From contig JBDRKJ010000010.1 of NCBI GenBank assembly GCA_043814035.1, forward strand, positions 26,410 to 90,409: DNA of 64,000 nt, written 5' to 3'. Position numbers and translations under genes: made by a program. The stretch comes from Peribacter sp043814035. GTDB lineage: Bacteria > Patescibacteriota > Gracilibacteria > Peribacterales > Peribacteraceae. The notes below the pieces were generated by a model. The model was not told where the DNA came from, made no database searches, and saw only the letters and a list, made by a program, of their open reading frames with translations. This document shows positions 17,801 to 25,471 of the stretch, in pieces (the stretch's first letter is position 1; every line of letters begins with the position of its first letter).

Positions 17801-20190
17801 GCCGTATCGATCTGGGTGAAGACTGTGATAACGGAGGGATGTGCCAGACGGGCCCCCGTCAGTTCCAGGTCTGTTACTCGAACGCCGACTGCTTCGAAGC
17901 ACAGGGTCAATGCCAAGCCGGCTGGTGTGAGGACGGACTCCCCTGCTTCGGTGATTGGGATTGTGTCGATCTCTTCCAGTGTGTCTACAACACTCTCAGC
18001 GATCCCTCCTGTTCCGACAGATGTAAGCGCAGTAGCTCCCGATCTTCTTCCTCGCGATCGAGCAGTATCGCGGATTGTTGTAAATACTCGACGCCCGTCA
18101 TCAACGGCGAGACAGGAGAGATCTTCTGCAGAGATGGCGAGTTGCAACCCGATGGCCAATGTCGTAATTGCAATGCCTGCTACAGCAGTAGTCGAAGCAG
18201 TAGTCGCAGTAGTCAGACAGAGTGTTGTAAGTTTGAAAATTCCATCTACAACGAAGAGACAGGAGAATACTTCTGCAGAGATGGCGAGCTGCAGCCCGAT
18301 GGTCAATGTCGTAATTGCAATGCCTGCTACAGCAGCAGTCATTCGTCCCGCTCCTCTGCTGCCAGCCACTCACGTCAGTGTGGCAACGGTCTGCTCGAGA
18401 TCGGCGAAGACTGTGACAATGGCAGTATCTGCGGCGCCGGTGACTTCGCGGGCAATCGCTGCAACCGGAACAGTGACTGTACTGCCTTCCGCGGTCCGTG
18501 CCTTACGGGTGCGTGTTCCGCCAAGCCGGCGGTATTCTGCTCAGCCGACTTTGACTGCTACGAGGAGTATCAGTGTGTGTTCGACTCGGCCTCTGATCCC
18601 ACTTGCTCTCTGCAGTGTAAGAGGATCACCAGTTCCTCCCGTTCCTCCACGCACATACAGTCATCGACATCGTCTTATTCCTATTCCTACTCCTACTCTT
18701 CCAGTAGCACTTCTCCCTTCTGCGGCAATGGCGTGTTGAACTCCGGAGAGGAGTGCGACGACGGCAACCTGTGGGATGGTGACGGCTGTGACCGCTTCTG
18801 CAGTTTTGAAGTTCCGCGGGTCTGCGGCAATAATCGTGTGGAAGCGCCAGAGGAATGTGACGATGGAAACCGTAGCGCCGGTGACGGGTGTTCCCCCTCC
18901 TGTACGCGCGAGCAGAGCCTCGCCTTCTGCGGCAATGGCATCATTGAATACCCTGAAGAGTGTGACGACCGCAATACAATCAGTGGCGATGGATGCTCGG
19001 CCTCTTGTCAGATCGAGCGTCCGTGGGGAAGTTCCAGCTCGGTTTACATTCCCGGCACGTACGTCTGCGGGAATAATATTCTCGAACCCGGCGAGGAGTG
19101 TGACGACGGCAATCAGATGATCGGCGATGGCTGCAATGCCTCGTGCCGCAAAGAGCCTTCCACTGGCTTACCTGTCTGTGGTAACGGCCTCCTAGAAATT
19201 TATGAGCAGTGTGATGATGGCAACCTGCTGGCGGGTGACGGCTGCGATCCGTCGTGCCGCATCGAAACCACGATAATCACCGGAACAGAAGACTGCGGCG
19301 ATGGTTTCCTCAATTCCGGCGAGGAGTGTGACGATGGCAACAGGCGTGACTTTGATGGCTGCAGTGCCACGTGCTTCCTTGAGAAGGGCACCTGCGGCGA
19401 TGGCATCATTCAAAAAGCTCTCGGTGAGCAGTGTGAGCCCTCCATCTCGCGCGATTCCAACCAATCGATTCCGTACGGCTGCGGCCCGAACTGCCGCTTC
19501 ACACTGAGTTTCTGTGGTAACGGACTGCTCGATCCGGGTGAGGAGTGTGATGCCGGTTCCCGTCTGAACAGCAATGCGCCTGACTCTCTCTGCCGCTCCG
19601 ATTGCTCCCGACCTCGGTGTGGCGACAGGGTTATGGATAGCGGCGAACAGTGCGATGACGGTAATGCAACGAACGGCGATGGTTGTGATCGATTCTGTCT
19701 GCGCGAAGGCGGTGCCTCAACGTCATCAGTTTGCGGCAATAGTCGACTTGAGCCTGGTGAGCAGTGTGACGATGGCAACCGTGCCGTGGGTGATGGTTGC
19801 AATGCCTCATGTCGCATCGAAGCCGGCTGGAGGTGCGAAGGCCTCACGTGTTGCTACACCCTCGCAAACTCGTGTGGTGATAACATTCTTGGTTGCGAAG
19901 AAGCCTGCGACGATGGCAATCGCGTAAATGGTGATGGTTGCTCAGCCGATTGTCTGCTCGAAGTTCCCGGCGGCGGTTCTCTCATCGGCGGCAAGCCGGG
20001 GCAACCGGGAGGTCCAGCTGTGGGTGGCATGTCTTCTCCGGCTTCGCAATTCGCCATTCTCCGTGCCTACTCACTCGCCACGTCGCGTTCGCAATCGATT
20101 CCAGGGCAAACCGGGCCAGCTGCTGTCGCAGTGATGGCAGCGGGCGCTGCAGCAGGATTCTCTTGGATGCGTCGCAAGCGCAAGCGGTGA
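14836..20190 (+). CDS. Giant Ser/Gly-rich, DUF4215-repeat surface protein
   Basis: About 1,784 residues from ATG 14,836, chosen because RQLLGRITVGIALGIVLVLVLQQ then forms an N-terminal export signal and a TACTCT box lies 11 nt upstream. Blocks in order: a Cys-containing head, a Gly/Ser then Ser/Asp repeat region (nt 15,296-15,720), Cys-rich domains, a second Gly/Ser/Lys linker (nt ~17,100-17,560), three ECCKY...RNCNACYS modules, and about eleven DUF4215-like repeats of the form CGNGVLNSGEECDDGN (nt 18,718-19,975). The C terminus is GQTGPAAVAVMAAGAAAGF followed by WMRRKRKR, a motif-helix-basic tail like a sortase signal. The next gene has the same tail. Two G8 tracts lie in the coding region. 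Confidence 0.85.
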   Translation: MRQLLGRITVGIALGIVLVLVLQQNVTRRTGLSDLSAELISASMCPPGTHVFHCLCDWSKIATEEKISELDAKAHDVYCCAITEKTYLDKMNNTDPVIAQEGYNKLISFLETWKTKATDEASKKQFFGGGFGNDPCPVRSCEACNAEIYLITGGGSAGSSADSTASEGGGSSGGGSSGGGSSGGGSSGGGGSAGGGSSSAGGSSDSSADSSDSSDGSSGSSADSSDSSDGSSGSSADSSDSSDSSDSSADSSDSSDGSSGSSADSSDSSDSSDSSADSSDSSEDSSSSEGSSSSANEYYVICDEIDPKGYCCVITDSRDGKKCDSLVSPDTCYGRGATPEEGDNVPGNWYLAQLKQEAAGVKDRCKSEGGGTDASGSPKECTGLCGNGEVEEGEECDEGKANTEDPNALFVDEAPGCTGENCGNTLVNIWRNITNARKIDFDPIPWNVGWDPQVDGSSCRADCKITKCSQIAKTESAIKAANGCAKLQTTGGQQGARPSTTLFGSVLTAQAGGGGAGHVCEPMKKQTLFGTQYLIPKGGVAEGATPTLDNAEHQFVTCPIQIGRDTDYPQFTVGGGQDIGKPEVQEVEVEENLVGYSPDSPLLADLVAARPTLLAINTLCAQENQNGEQCNANNSPDQTKTGGVGALCGCYCWTEMDTSGEPCRNKGECKTDDCYYVMGEVNIRCDGDHDDNCRGPATDLPLGRCSTKRFYWNNPQCGPRDDGVGMLWCVNHGCMELPVRERRTGDLSDDTPFPPPGNGGMPPGGKPPGGGGGDPGGGGSSGGGTSGGGGSGGSGGSSVASSRSSIVSRTSVSSRRSSSKKSSSKSSAKKPPVPGQKSSSKKSSSKSSASKSSKPPKPPGGGSSKNSFSRSSSLKSSSSSSSSSKSGGGGGGSKSSSKSSGRSSSSSSIAECCKYTSPIYNAETQQWFCQKGTLQPDGRCRDCSACYSSSSKSSSSKSSSSKSSSSQSSCGSQCSRSSASSRSASCGNGRIDLGEDCDNGGMCQTGPRQFQVCYSNADCFEAQGQCQAGWCEDGLPCFGDWDCVDLFQCVYNTLSDPSCSDRCKRSSSRSSSSRSSSIADCCKYSTPVINGETGEIFCRDGELQPDGQCRNCNACYSSSRSSSRSSQTECCKFENSIYNEETGEYFCRDGELQPDGQCRNCNACYSSSHSSRSSAASHSRQCGNGLLEIGEDCDNGSICGAGDFAGNRCNRNSDCTAFRGPCLTGACSAKPAVFCSADFDCYEEYQCVFDSASDPTCSLQCKRITSSSRSSTHIQSSTSSYSYSYSYSSSSTSPFCGNGVLNSGEECDDGNLWDGDGCDRFCSFEVPRVCGNNRVEAPEECDDGNRSAGDGCSPSCTREQSLAFCGNGIIEYPEECDDRNTISGDGCSASCQIERPWGSSSSVYIPGTYVCGNNILEPGEECDDGNQMIGDGCNASCRKEPSTGLPVCGNGLLEIYEQCDDGNLLAGDGCDPSCRIETTIITGTEDCGDGFLNSGEECDDGNRRDFDGCSATCFLEKGTCGDGIIQKALGEQCEPSISRDSNQSIPYGCGPNCRFTLSFCGNGLLDPGEECDAGSRLNSNAPDSLCRSDCSRPRCGDRVMDSGEQCDDGNATNGDGCDRFCLREGGASTSSVCGNSRLEPGEQCDDGNRAVGDGCNASCRIEAGWRCEGLTCCYTLANSCGDNILGCEEACDDGNRVNGDGCSADCLLEVPGGGSLIGGKPGQPGGPAVGGMSSPASQFAILRAYSLATSRSQSIPGQTGPAAVAVMAAGAAAGFSWMRRKRKR
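15296..15720 (+). repeat. Coding low-complexity tandem repeats (Gly/Ser, Ser/Asp)
   Basis: First a GGAGGGAGCTCTGGA-type 15-nt repeat (nt 15,340-15,430), then ~40-nt units coding for SSDGSSGSSADSSDSS-like peptides, with two nearly identical longer blocks. Tracts of eight G occur at 15,217-15,224 (just upstream) and 15,397-15,404. Such DNA is prone to slippage and to assembly error. Confidence 0.8.
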
Positions 20191-20219
20191 CCAGTGGCGT
20201 TGTCCAATTCTGACTCACC

Positions 20220-22265
20220 ATGACGACATCCTCTTTCCTCCGGCGCATCCTTCTCCCGACTGTCGTCTTAGGAGCGCTCATTGGTGTTCTCACATGGGAG
20301 CCTCCACAGGCGCCTTACTGGCAGGCTCAGGTGACGAGCTCCACTTCATCCACCGCGACCGGTTCAGCAATAAGCTCACTCTCATCGCTGTCCTCCACAG
20401 GGGCTGCCCTCAGCTCTTCTAGTGTGTCGGTCGTCTCGTCAGCGCCAACCGTGCAGAGTTCATCAGCAGCAACCCAACAATCTTCCTCTGTAATCGTCAC
20501 AGAGTCGTCCTCGTCGTCTTCTTCTTCTTCATCCTCCTCTTCCATACCAGTGGTCACACAAAGCTCCTCCGCGCGATCAATCGGTCCGGGCGGGGTGATC
20601 GGACTAGAGGCTGGTCTCTGCGCGCAGGTGAAACCCGATCCCGATACCGGCCAAAAACTCGTGTATTGCTGCTTAGACGAAGGTTTTATCTACCAAAAAG
20701 AGGCTAGCAAGGAAGAATTTGAGGCATTCGTTGCGAAACTGGAACAGATCGAGACAATGTCAGCCGCAGATGCCCAACCCATCTTCGAGGCTCCCTACGA
20801 CGGCAGTATTCACCAGAAATATGGTTGGACAACACTGTGCGGTGAGCAAATTCCCTGTGACGTATGTTCTCAGGATCACATCTGTGGAAACAGTGTGGTC
20901 GAAGCGGACGAAAAGTGCGACGACGGCCCGCGCAATTCCAATGTAACCCCCGACACGTGTCGATTAGACTGTACCATGCCAAAGTGCGGTGACAGCGTGA
21001 TTGATCGCCAGAAGAATGAAGAGTGCGATGACGGTAACTTTAACGGCAATCAGCCAAATCACTGCAGAATTGATTGCAAACTCCCCATATGTGGCGACAG
21101 CATCATCGATTCTCTCTACGGAGAATCATGCGACTCAGGAGCCGACAACTCTGATACCGACCCCAACCGCTGCCGAACGGACTGCCAAGCCCCGCACTGT
21201 GGTGACGGTGTGAAAGATTCTGCTGAAGAGTGTGACGATGGTAATCGCGCAGACAATGACGGCTGCTCCTTCTATTGCCAATCGGAACAACGACAGCAGG
21301 CGAGCTCTTTTGCGCCATCGGCATGGTGTGGCAACGGCCTTCTCGAGGCCGGCGAGCAGTGTGACAATGGCCCCGATAACGCGAATACCCCCAACCAATG
21401 CCGGCAGAATTGTGTGTTCCCACGCTGTGGAGATAACATTAAAGATGCCGGTGAAGAGTGTGACGATGGCAATATGGCCAGTGGTGATGGATGTTCTATG
21501 CAATGTCTGCGTGAGCTCTCGCTCTCTCTCACGAATGTCTGTGGTAATCAGATCATTGATCCTGGAGAGGAGTGTGATGCCGGTACTGGCAATGCCAATA
21601 TCCCTGATCACTGTCGTTTCAACTGTCGTTTCCCTATTTGTGGTGATGGCATCAAAGATACAAGTGAGCAGTGCGATGATCGTAACCACACCGACGGAGA
21701 TGGCTGCACCATGGATTGCTTCAGTGAATTCTGTGGTGACGGACTGCGAGAGATGGGCGAGGAGTGTGATGACGGCAATCTCATCAGTGGTGATGGCTGC
21801 AGCCGCCTGTGCCAGAAGGAATCAGGTGTGGGAGTTTCGCCCCTCAGCATGATGAGCGGCACTCTCGTCCCCCTCAATCGTCCTCCGCTCCGTCCTGCTG
21901 CCTTCAGTGCTTCATCAGGGTTGTCTGTGGCATCTTCACAGGCCGCATCACAAATCATCACAACCTTCGTTCCATCGGATGTCCCCTCGCGCACACTCAC
22001 AACCAGTGCAGCCTCGTTCGGTTCCAATGCTGGCTTTGCTGTGAATGCTATCACTGGTCCCACAAATACTGCGACTGCTCAGGTGATTGCGTTCCCCACA
22101 AGTAACTCCACAGATTCGACTCTTCCGAGCTCCACGTACTACTATCCGCAGCAGTCAGCTGTTCCGTATGGCCCCCTCAACGATACCGGTCCTGCCGCAT
22201 TGAGCATCGTCGCCATGGGCGCAGCCGCAGGGCTGGCCTGGGCACGGCGAAAGCGACGGATGTAG
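20220..22265 (+). CDS. DUF4215-repeat surface protein
   Basis: The 681-residue protein starts 30 nt after the preceding surface protein. An N-terminal helix (FLRRILLPTVVLGALIGVL) serves as signal or anchor, followed by a Ser/Thr-rich stretch (nt 20,335-20,575). A Cys-containing domain resembles the head of the upstream giant (both have CCxxxE and CxVC patterns). Then come about nine DUF4215-like repeats (CGNSVVEADEKCDDG, CGDGVKDSAEECDDGN and others). The C terminus is NDTGPAALSIVAMGAAAGLA plus WARRKRRM, nearly the same as the upstream gene. The two probably form an operon of related surface proteins made by duplication and divergence. Confidence 0.85.
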   Translation: MTTSSFLRRILLPTVVLGALIGVLTWEPPQAPYWQAQVTSSTSSTATGSAISSLSSLSSTGAALSSSSVSVVSSAPTVQSSSAATQQSSSVIVTESSSSSSSSSSSSSIPVVTQSSSARSIGPGGVIGLEAGLCAQVKPDPDTGQKLVYCCLDEGFIYQKEASKEEFEAFVAKLEQIETMSAADAQPIFEAPYDGSIHQKYGWTTLCGEQIPCDVCSQDHICGNSVVEADEKCDDGPRNSNVTPDTCRLDCTMPKCGDSVIDRQKNEECDDGNFNGNQPNHCRIDCKLPICGDSIIDSLYGESCDSGADNSDTDPNRCRTDCQAPHCGDGVKDSAEECDDGNRADNDGCSFYCQSEQRQQASSFAPSAWCGNGLLEAGEQCDNGPDNANTPNQCRQNCVFPRCGDNIKDAGEECDDGNMASGDGCSMQCLRELSLSLTNVCGNQIIDPGEECDAGTGNANIPDHCRFNCRFPICGDGIKDTSEQCDDRNHTDGDGCTMDCFSEFCGDGLREMGEECDDGNLISGDGCSRLCQKESGVGVSPLSMMSGTLVPLNRPPLRPAAFSASSGLSVASSQAASQIITTFVPSDVPSRTLTTSAASFGSNAGFAVNAITGPTNTATAQVIAFPTSNSTDSTLPSSTYYYPQQSAVPYGPLNDTGPAALSIVAMGAAAGLAWARRKRRM

Positions 22266-22277
22266 CTTGATAGCTTG

Positions 22278-22335
22278 TAGCTTTTAGCTTGTAGAAAAAT
22301 GGGCATTCGTTCTACCAGCTACCAGCTAAAAGCTA
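22278..22335. terminator. Bidirectional hairpin between convergent genes
   Basis: TAGCTTTTAGCT (22,278-22,289) pairs perfectly with AGCTAAAAGCTA (22,324-22,335), and inside it GTAGAA pairs with TTCTAC. It lies between the ends of the DUF4215 gene and the TPM-domain gene. Confidence 0.65.
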
Positions 22336-22343
22336 CCTACTCG

Positions 22344-23222
22344 TTACCATCTTCCTCCTGCACCCCCTCCGCCGAAGGATCCTCCACCGAATCCTCCGAA
22401 TCCCCCTCCTCCGCCAGATCCAAATCCCCCACCCCCCCATCCTCCCCACTTTCCTCCACGACCACGTCGGCTTGTGCGTGCACGATAGGTTTTAGAAGCG
22501 ATGAAATCGATCAGCAGCCCCAAGAAAAAGAGCGCCGGAATGCTCCACCACCACGAGAAAACAATGACAAACCCAAGACCACTCACTGCTCCCAGCACTC
22601 CACCCAGCCACCACGATTTCGAGCGACCGAGGAAGGCGATGAGCCACTGTAAGAGAAGAATCCCGGCGAAGAATAGAAACCCTGCAAAAGCGCCCGGGCC
22701 ACCCGATCCCGCATCGTATCGGTCTGCGGTGTATTCGCCTCCAATGTGCTTCTCAAGTGCCGTGATGCCTGCCTTCAGGCCCCCTGCGTAGTCGCCATCA
22801 CGAAACTCAGGGAGGATCTCTTCTTCGATGATGCCCTTGGCCACGATATCCGGCACGGCTCCTTCGAGCCCGTAGCCTGTGGCGAGAAAGAGCTCGCGAT
22901 CGGTGTACGCCACGAGAAGAAGGATGCCATTGTTGTTCTCTTTCGTTCCCACGCCCCACTTGCGCCCCACTTCAACAGCCACATCGGCAATGGGCTCTCC
23001 TTCGAGAGAATTGAGAATGAGTATGGCGATTTGGTTGCTCGTCTCGCCCTGATAGACACGCAATATTTCTTCTAACTCTGTCTGCTCCGCACTCGAGAGT
23101 ACGTCAGCCGTATCGGTCACATACCCGTCATTCGGCGGTACAGTGAAGGCCTTAGCCCCCTGTACGAATCCAAAGACCGCAATGACGCCGGTGAAGCCGG
23201 CGAGGGCGACGCGCAGGCGCAT
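22344..23222 (-). CDS. TPM-domain (YgcG-like) membrane protein
   Basis: The 292-residue protein has a signal peptide (to about residue 25), then a TPM_phosphatase/DUF477 domain with GYVTDTADVLSSAEQTELE, TSNQIAILILNSLEG and the GVGTKENNNGILLLVA motif. Two or three membrane helices follow. A Gly-rich C terminus (repeats of GGGGFGG ending GGGGAGGRW) is typical of the YgcG type. Its start overlaps the LemA stop as TAATG, so the two are coupled. LemA and TPM proteins commonly pair in bacteria; a role in envelope maintenance is likely but unproven. Confidence 0.88.
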   Translation of the reverse strand: MRLRVALAGFTGVIAVFGFVQGAKAFTVPPNDGYVTDTADVLSSAEQTELEEILRVYQGETSNQIAILILNSLEGEPIADVAVEVGRKWGVGTKENNNGILLLVAYTDRELFLATGYGLEGAVPDIVAKGIIEEEILPEFRDGDYAGGLKAGITALEKHIGGEYTADRYDAGSGGPGAFAGFLFFAGILLLQWLIAFLGRSKSWWLGGVLGAVSGLGFVIVFSWWWSIPALFFLGLLIDFIASKTYRARTSRRGRGGKWGGWGGGGFGSGGGGGFGGFGGGSFGGGGAGGRW

Positions 23223-23788
23223 TAGAGGGTGAAATCAACGGTGGGAGCGACATCTGCACCTTCAATGGCTTCGAAGGGCGTTTCTTGAGCAAAGCCGAAG
23301 ATCCGAGCGAGCAACATTGCCGGGAACCGCCGAATCGCCACGTTGTACTGCTGCACCGCGTTGTTGTAATCCCTGCGAGCCACAGTAATACGATTCTCGG
23401 TGCCTTCGAGCTGCGTCATGAGATCACGGTAGGCTTCGGTAGCCTTGAGCTCAGGATACGCTTCGACAGTCACGAGCAACCGCGCGAGGGCTGACTCCAT
23501 GCCCTGTGCCGCAGCAACCTGTTCGCCGCGCGATCCGGCATTGAGCCACTGCGTGCGTGCCTCGGTCACCGCTAACAGAGTCGATTGCTCAAAATCCGCC
23601 GCACCCTTGACCGTATTCACGAGATTCGGGATGAGGTCGATACGACGCTGGTAGGTCGTCTCTACTTGGGCCCACGCGTTCTTGACGTTCTCTTCTTGCC
23701 CGATGAATCCGTTGTAGCCCGCCCACGCCCAGCCAATAACGACAATGAGGACGACGAGAAGCGCAATGAGCCATGGTTTCTTAATCAT
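23222..23788 (-). CDS. lemA: LemA family protein
   Basis: The 188-residue LemA protein has one N-terminal membrane helix (residues 5-25) and an extracytoplasmic helical domain. Family motifs are YNGFIGQEENVKNAWAQVETTYQRRIDLIPNLVNTVKG, ARTQWLNA and the C-terminal YNVAIRRFPAMLLARIFGF. It is the first gene of the LemA-TPM operon. A TATACT box lies about 27 nt before the ATG, giving a short leader here rather than none. Function is not established for the family. Confidence 0.9.
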   Translation of the reverse strand: MIKKPWLIALLVVLIVVIGWAWAGYNGFIGQEENVKNAWAQVETTYQRRIDLIPNLVNTVKGAADFEQSTLLAVTEARTQWLNAGSRGEQVAAAQGMESALARLLVTVEAYPELKATEAYRDLMTQLEGTENRITVARRDYNNAVQQYNVAIRRFPAMLLARIFGFAQETPFEAIEGADVAPTVDFTL

Positions 23789-23845
23789 GCGTTGAGGGGG
23801 AAAACAGAGGGAGTATAACAGAATGAACGAATGATAAAGTTTGAA

Positions 23846-24077
23846 TGGTCGGGGCGGCGCGACTTCCCTCGGCTGCGCTCGGGATAAACTTCTCGTCGCG
23901 CCTCATGGAAGTTGCACAGGAGAACCTATCACGACCGTAGCTTCGAAGGAGCAGAATTGAATGGTCGGGGCGGCGCGACTTCCCTCGGCTGCGCTCGGGA
24001 TAAACTTCTCGTCGCGCCTCATGGAAGTTGCACAGGAGAACCTATCACGACCGTAGCTCCAAAAGAGCAGAATTGAA
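23846..24077 (-). repeat. Two tandem 116-bp units carrying copies of the tRNA-Pro 3' end
   Basis: Units start at 23,846 and 23,962 and run up to the tRNA gene at 24,078. Each holds the 19-nt tRNA tail TGGTCGGGGCGGCGCGACT (plus strand), then a palindromic element with loop GAGCGCAGCCGA on the minus strand (23,865-23,884 and 23,981-24,000), the segment TAAACTTCTC, and ~60 bp of spacer. GGCGCGAC in the tail pairs with GTCGCGCC on the other side of the element. The units differ at only a few positions near their ends. Confidence 0.8.
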
Positions 24078-24154
24078 TGGTCGGGGCGGCGCGACTCGAA
24101 CGCGCGGCCTCCTGCTCCCAAAGCAGGCACTCTAGCCAACTGAGCTACGCCCCG
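24078..24154 (-). tRNA. tRNA-Pro (TGG)
   Basis: A 77-nt cloverleaf on the minus strand: acceptor CGGGGCG/CGCCCCG, anticodon stem CCTGC/GCAGG, loop TTTGGGA with anticodon TGG, T arm GCGCG-TTCGAGT-CGCGC, and an encoded CCA end. Partial copies of its 3' end follow in tandem. Confidence 0.95.
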
Positions 24155-24254
24155 GACTATAGGTAGGATACATCAAAACTATCCATCATGGGCTAGAGTG
24201 TCGATGACATTTTTGCTCGCTCCGCATGCGCGGCGCTCGACAGCCAACTGCCTG

Positions 24255-24330
24255 CCCGCCGAAGCCCGAGGAAACGAGGGCGAAGGCGGGAGCTACCCGC
24301 CCGAACGTACCGACGTTCGGTACGGGCGGG
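24255..24330 (+). repeat. Two adjacent palindromic elements
   Basis: CCCGCC (24,255-24,260) / GGCGGG (24,285-24,290) enclose GAAG, CCC...GGG and CGAAG, the same layout as the in-frame elements of pth and purQ. Next to it, CCCGCCC/GGGCGGG (24,296-24,302 / 24,324-24,330) encloses GTACCGA/TCGGTAC. Confidence 0.5.
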
Positions 24331-24353
24331 CGCCCCGAGGACGATTTGGGGAT

Positions 24354-24359
24354 ACACTA
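24354..24359 (+). promoter_or_regulatory. Candidate -10 box of the hydrolase gene
   Basis: TACACT about 36 nt before the ATG at 24,396. It would give a leader of roughly 30 nt. Confidence 0.35.
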
Positions 24360-24395
24360 GCATCGTATGCACTGCACTCTTCTCGCCTCTTCAAA

Positions 24396-24950
24396 ATGAC
24401 AACAATCTTCATCTTTCACGGCGTTGGAGGAAATTCCGAAGAAAATTGGCTCCCGTGGCTGAAGAAGCAGCTGGAAACGGAACAATGCCGCGTCGTCGTA
24501 CCGGATTTTCCGCATCCGGATCATCCCACGCTCGTCGAATGGTCTGAACACTTTCGTCAGTACGAGGAACTCGTAGACGAGCAGACGATCTTCGTAGGGC
24601 ACAGTTTGGGCGGAGCATTTGCCCTGCGCCTCCTCGAACGAATGCCAAAACCCATTCGTGCCTGCTTTCTCGTCGCATCTGTCTGGGGCGTGATGGGCAA
24701 TCAATTCGATCCCCAGATGGAAACATTCACCGTGTCTCCCTACGATTGGAAGACAATACGAAAAAACTCCAATAACTTTTCCGTCATTCATGCCGATAAC
24801 GATCCCTTTATTAAACTTTCACAAGCTGAAGAACTCGCACAGAACCTCGGCACTGAAGTGGCGCTTATCCATGACGGCGGGCACCTCAATGCGAGTGCCG
24901 GATACACGGAATTTCCACTTCTCCTGGAACAAATCACCGCTACCGCGTAA
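24396..24950 (+). CDS. RBBP9/YdeN-family alpha/beta serine hydrolase
   Basis: The ATG at 24,396 gives the canonical TTIFIFHGVGGNSEENWLPW start; the open frame upstream is repeat sequence. The 184-residue protein has nucleophile Ser70 in FVGHSLGG, the acid Asp136 in HADNDPFI and His163 in IHDGGHLN, all in family order. RBBP9/YdeN proteins are small intracellular serine hydrolases of mostly unknown substrate. Its last 11 nt overlap the convergent gene at 24,940. Confidence 0.88.
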   Translation: MTTIFIFHGVGGNSEENWLPWLKKQLETEQCRVVVPDFPHPDHPTLVEWSEHFRQYEELVDEQTIFVGHSLGGAFALRLLERMPKPIRACFLVASVWGVMGNQFDPQMETFTVSPYDWKTIRKNSNNFSVIHADNDPFIKLSQAEELAQNLGTEVALIHDGGHLNASAGYTEFPLLLEQITATA

Positions 24951-25296
24951 ATCGCCGGTCAAAGTCGGCTTTCTGATACACCGTGCCGGACTGCAGTTTC
25001 TCTTTCTCATCTTTCTGGATCTGCTCTTCCTTCTCCCACTTTACTTTGTGGGCGCACCAATTACCGAACCGCTGTGCGGTGAAGACGACCTTCCCCTTGC
25101 TTAAGCACCAGTCAATGCAGCGATCCACCTCGGCAGTCATCCCCTGCACACGACCGTAGTAGCGATGCACTGTCAGATAGAAATGTTTCGGCTCGCATTT
25201 CTGACATTTCAAATCCACGAGAGCACAGGCATCCTTAGCGTGCTCTGAGATCTTCTCAGCAAGGCTGATCTCTGCGCTCGTCAGTTCGATTGGCAT
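24940..25296 (-). CDS. Cys-rich hypothetical protein
   Basis: A 118-residue protein from the ATG at 25,296, preceded by a TACTAT box (25,313-25,308) 11 nt upstream. It contains seven Cys, including CALVDLKCQKC and CIDWCLSKGK, and FGNWCAHKVKW. The CQKC part could bind metal. No signal peptide or membrane helix is seen, so it is probably cytoplasmic. I do not recognise the family. The C-terminal region is charged (EKEEQIQKDEKEKL). An in-frame ATG at 25,323 would add nine residues. Confidence 0.65.
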   Translation of the reverse strand: MPIELTSAEISLAEKISEHAKDACALVDLKCQKCEPKHFYLTVHRYYGRVQGMTAEVDRCIDWCLSKGKVVFTAQRFGNWCAHKVKWEKEEQIQKDEKEKLQSGTVYQKADFDRRFTR

Positions 25297-25471
25297 AGTG
25301 CCGCTCAATAGTAGGCAAAGCACTCACGCTAAACAAGCTTTGAAACATGATGTTGTCGAGCTGCACAGTGATGCAGACGCTGCGTTACTCCGCTTTGTTT
25401 CCCCACTGAGAACAAGTGACATTGCGTCGAACGATAGTACAATTCGTAGTCAATACGTTCCCCCTTCTCTC

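Noticed and set aside
23846..24077. Additional tRNA genes in the 116-bp units
   Set aside because: Only the last 19 nt of tRNA-Pro are present; no anticodon arm or D arm.
24198..24395. N-terminal extension of the hydrolase upstream of 24,396
   Set aside because: The extra residues come from palindromic repeats, and the family N terminus starts at the ATG at 24,396.
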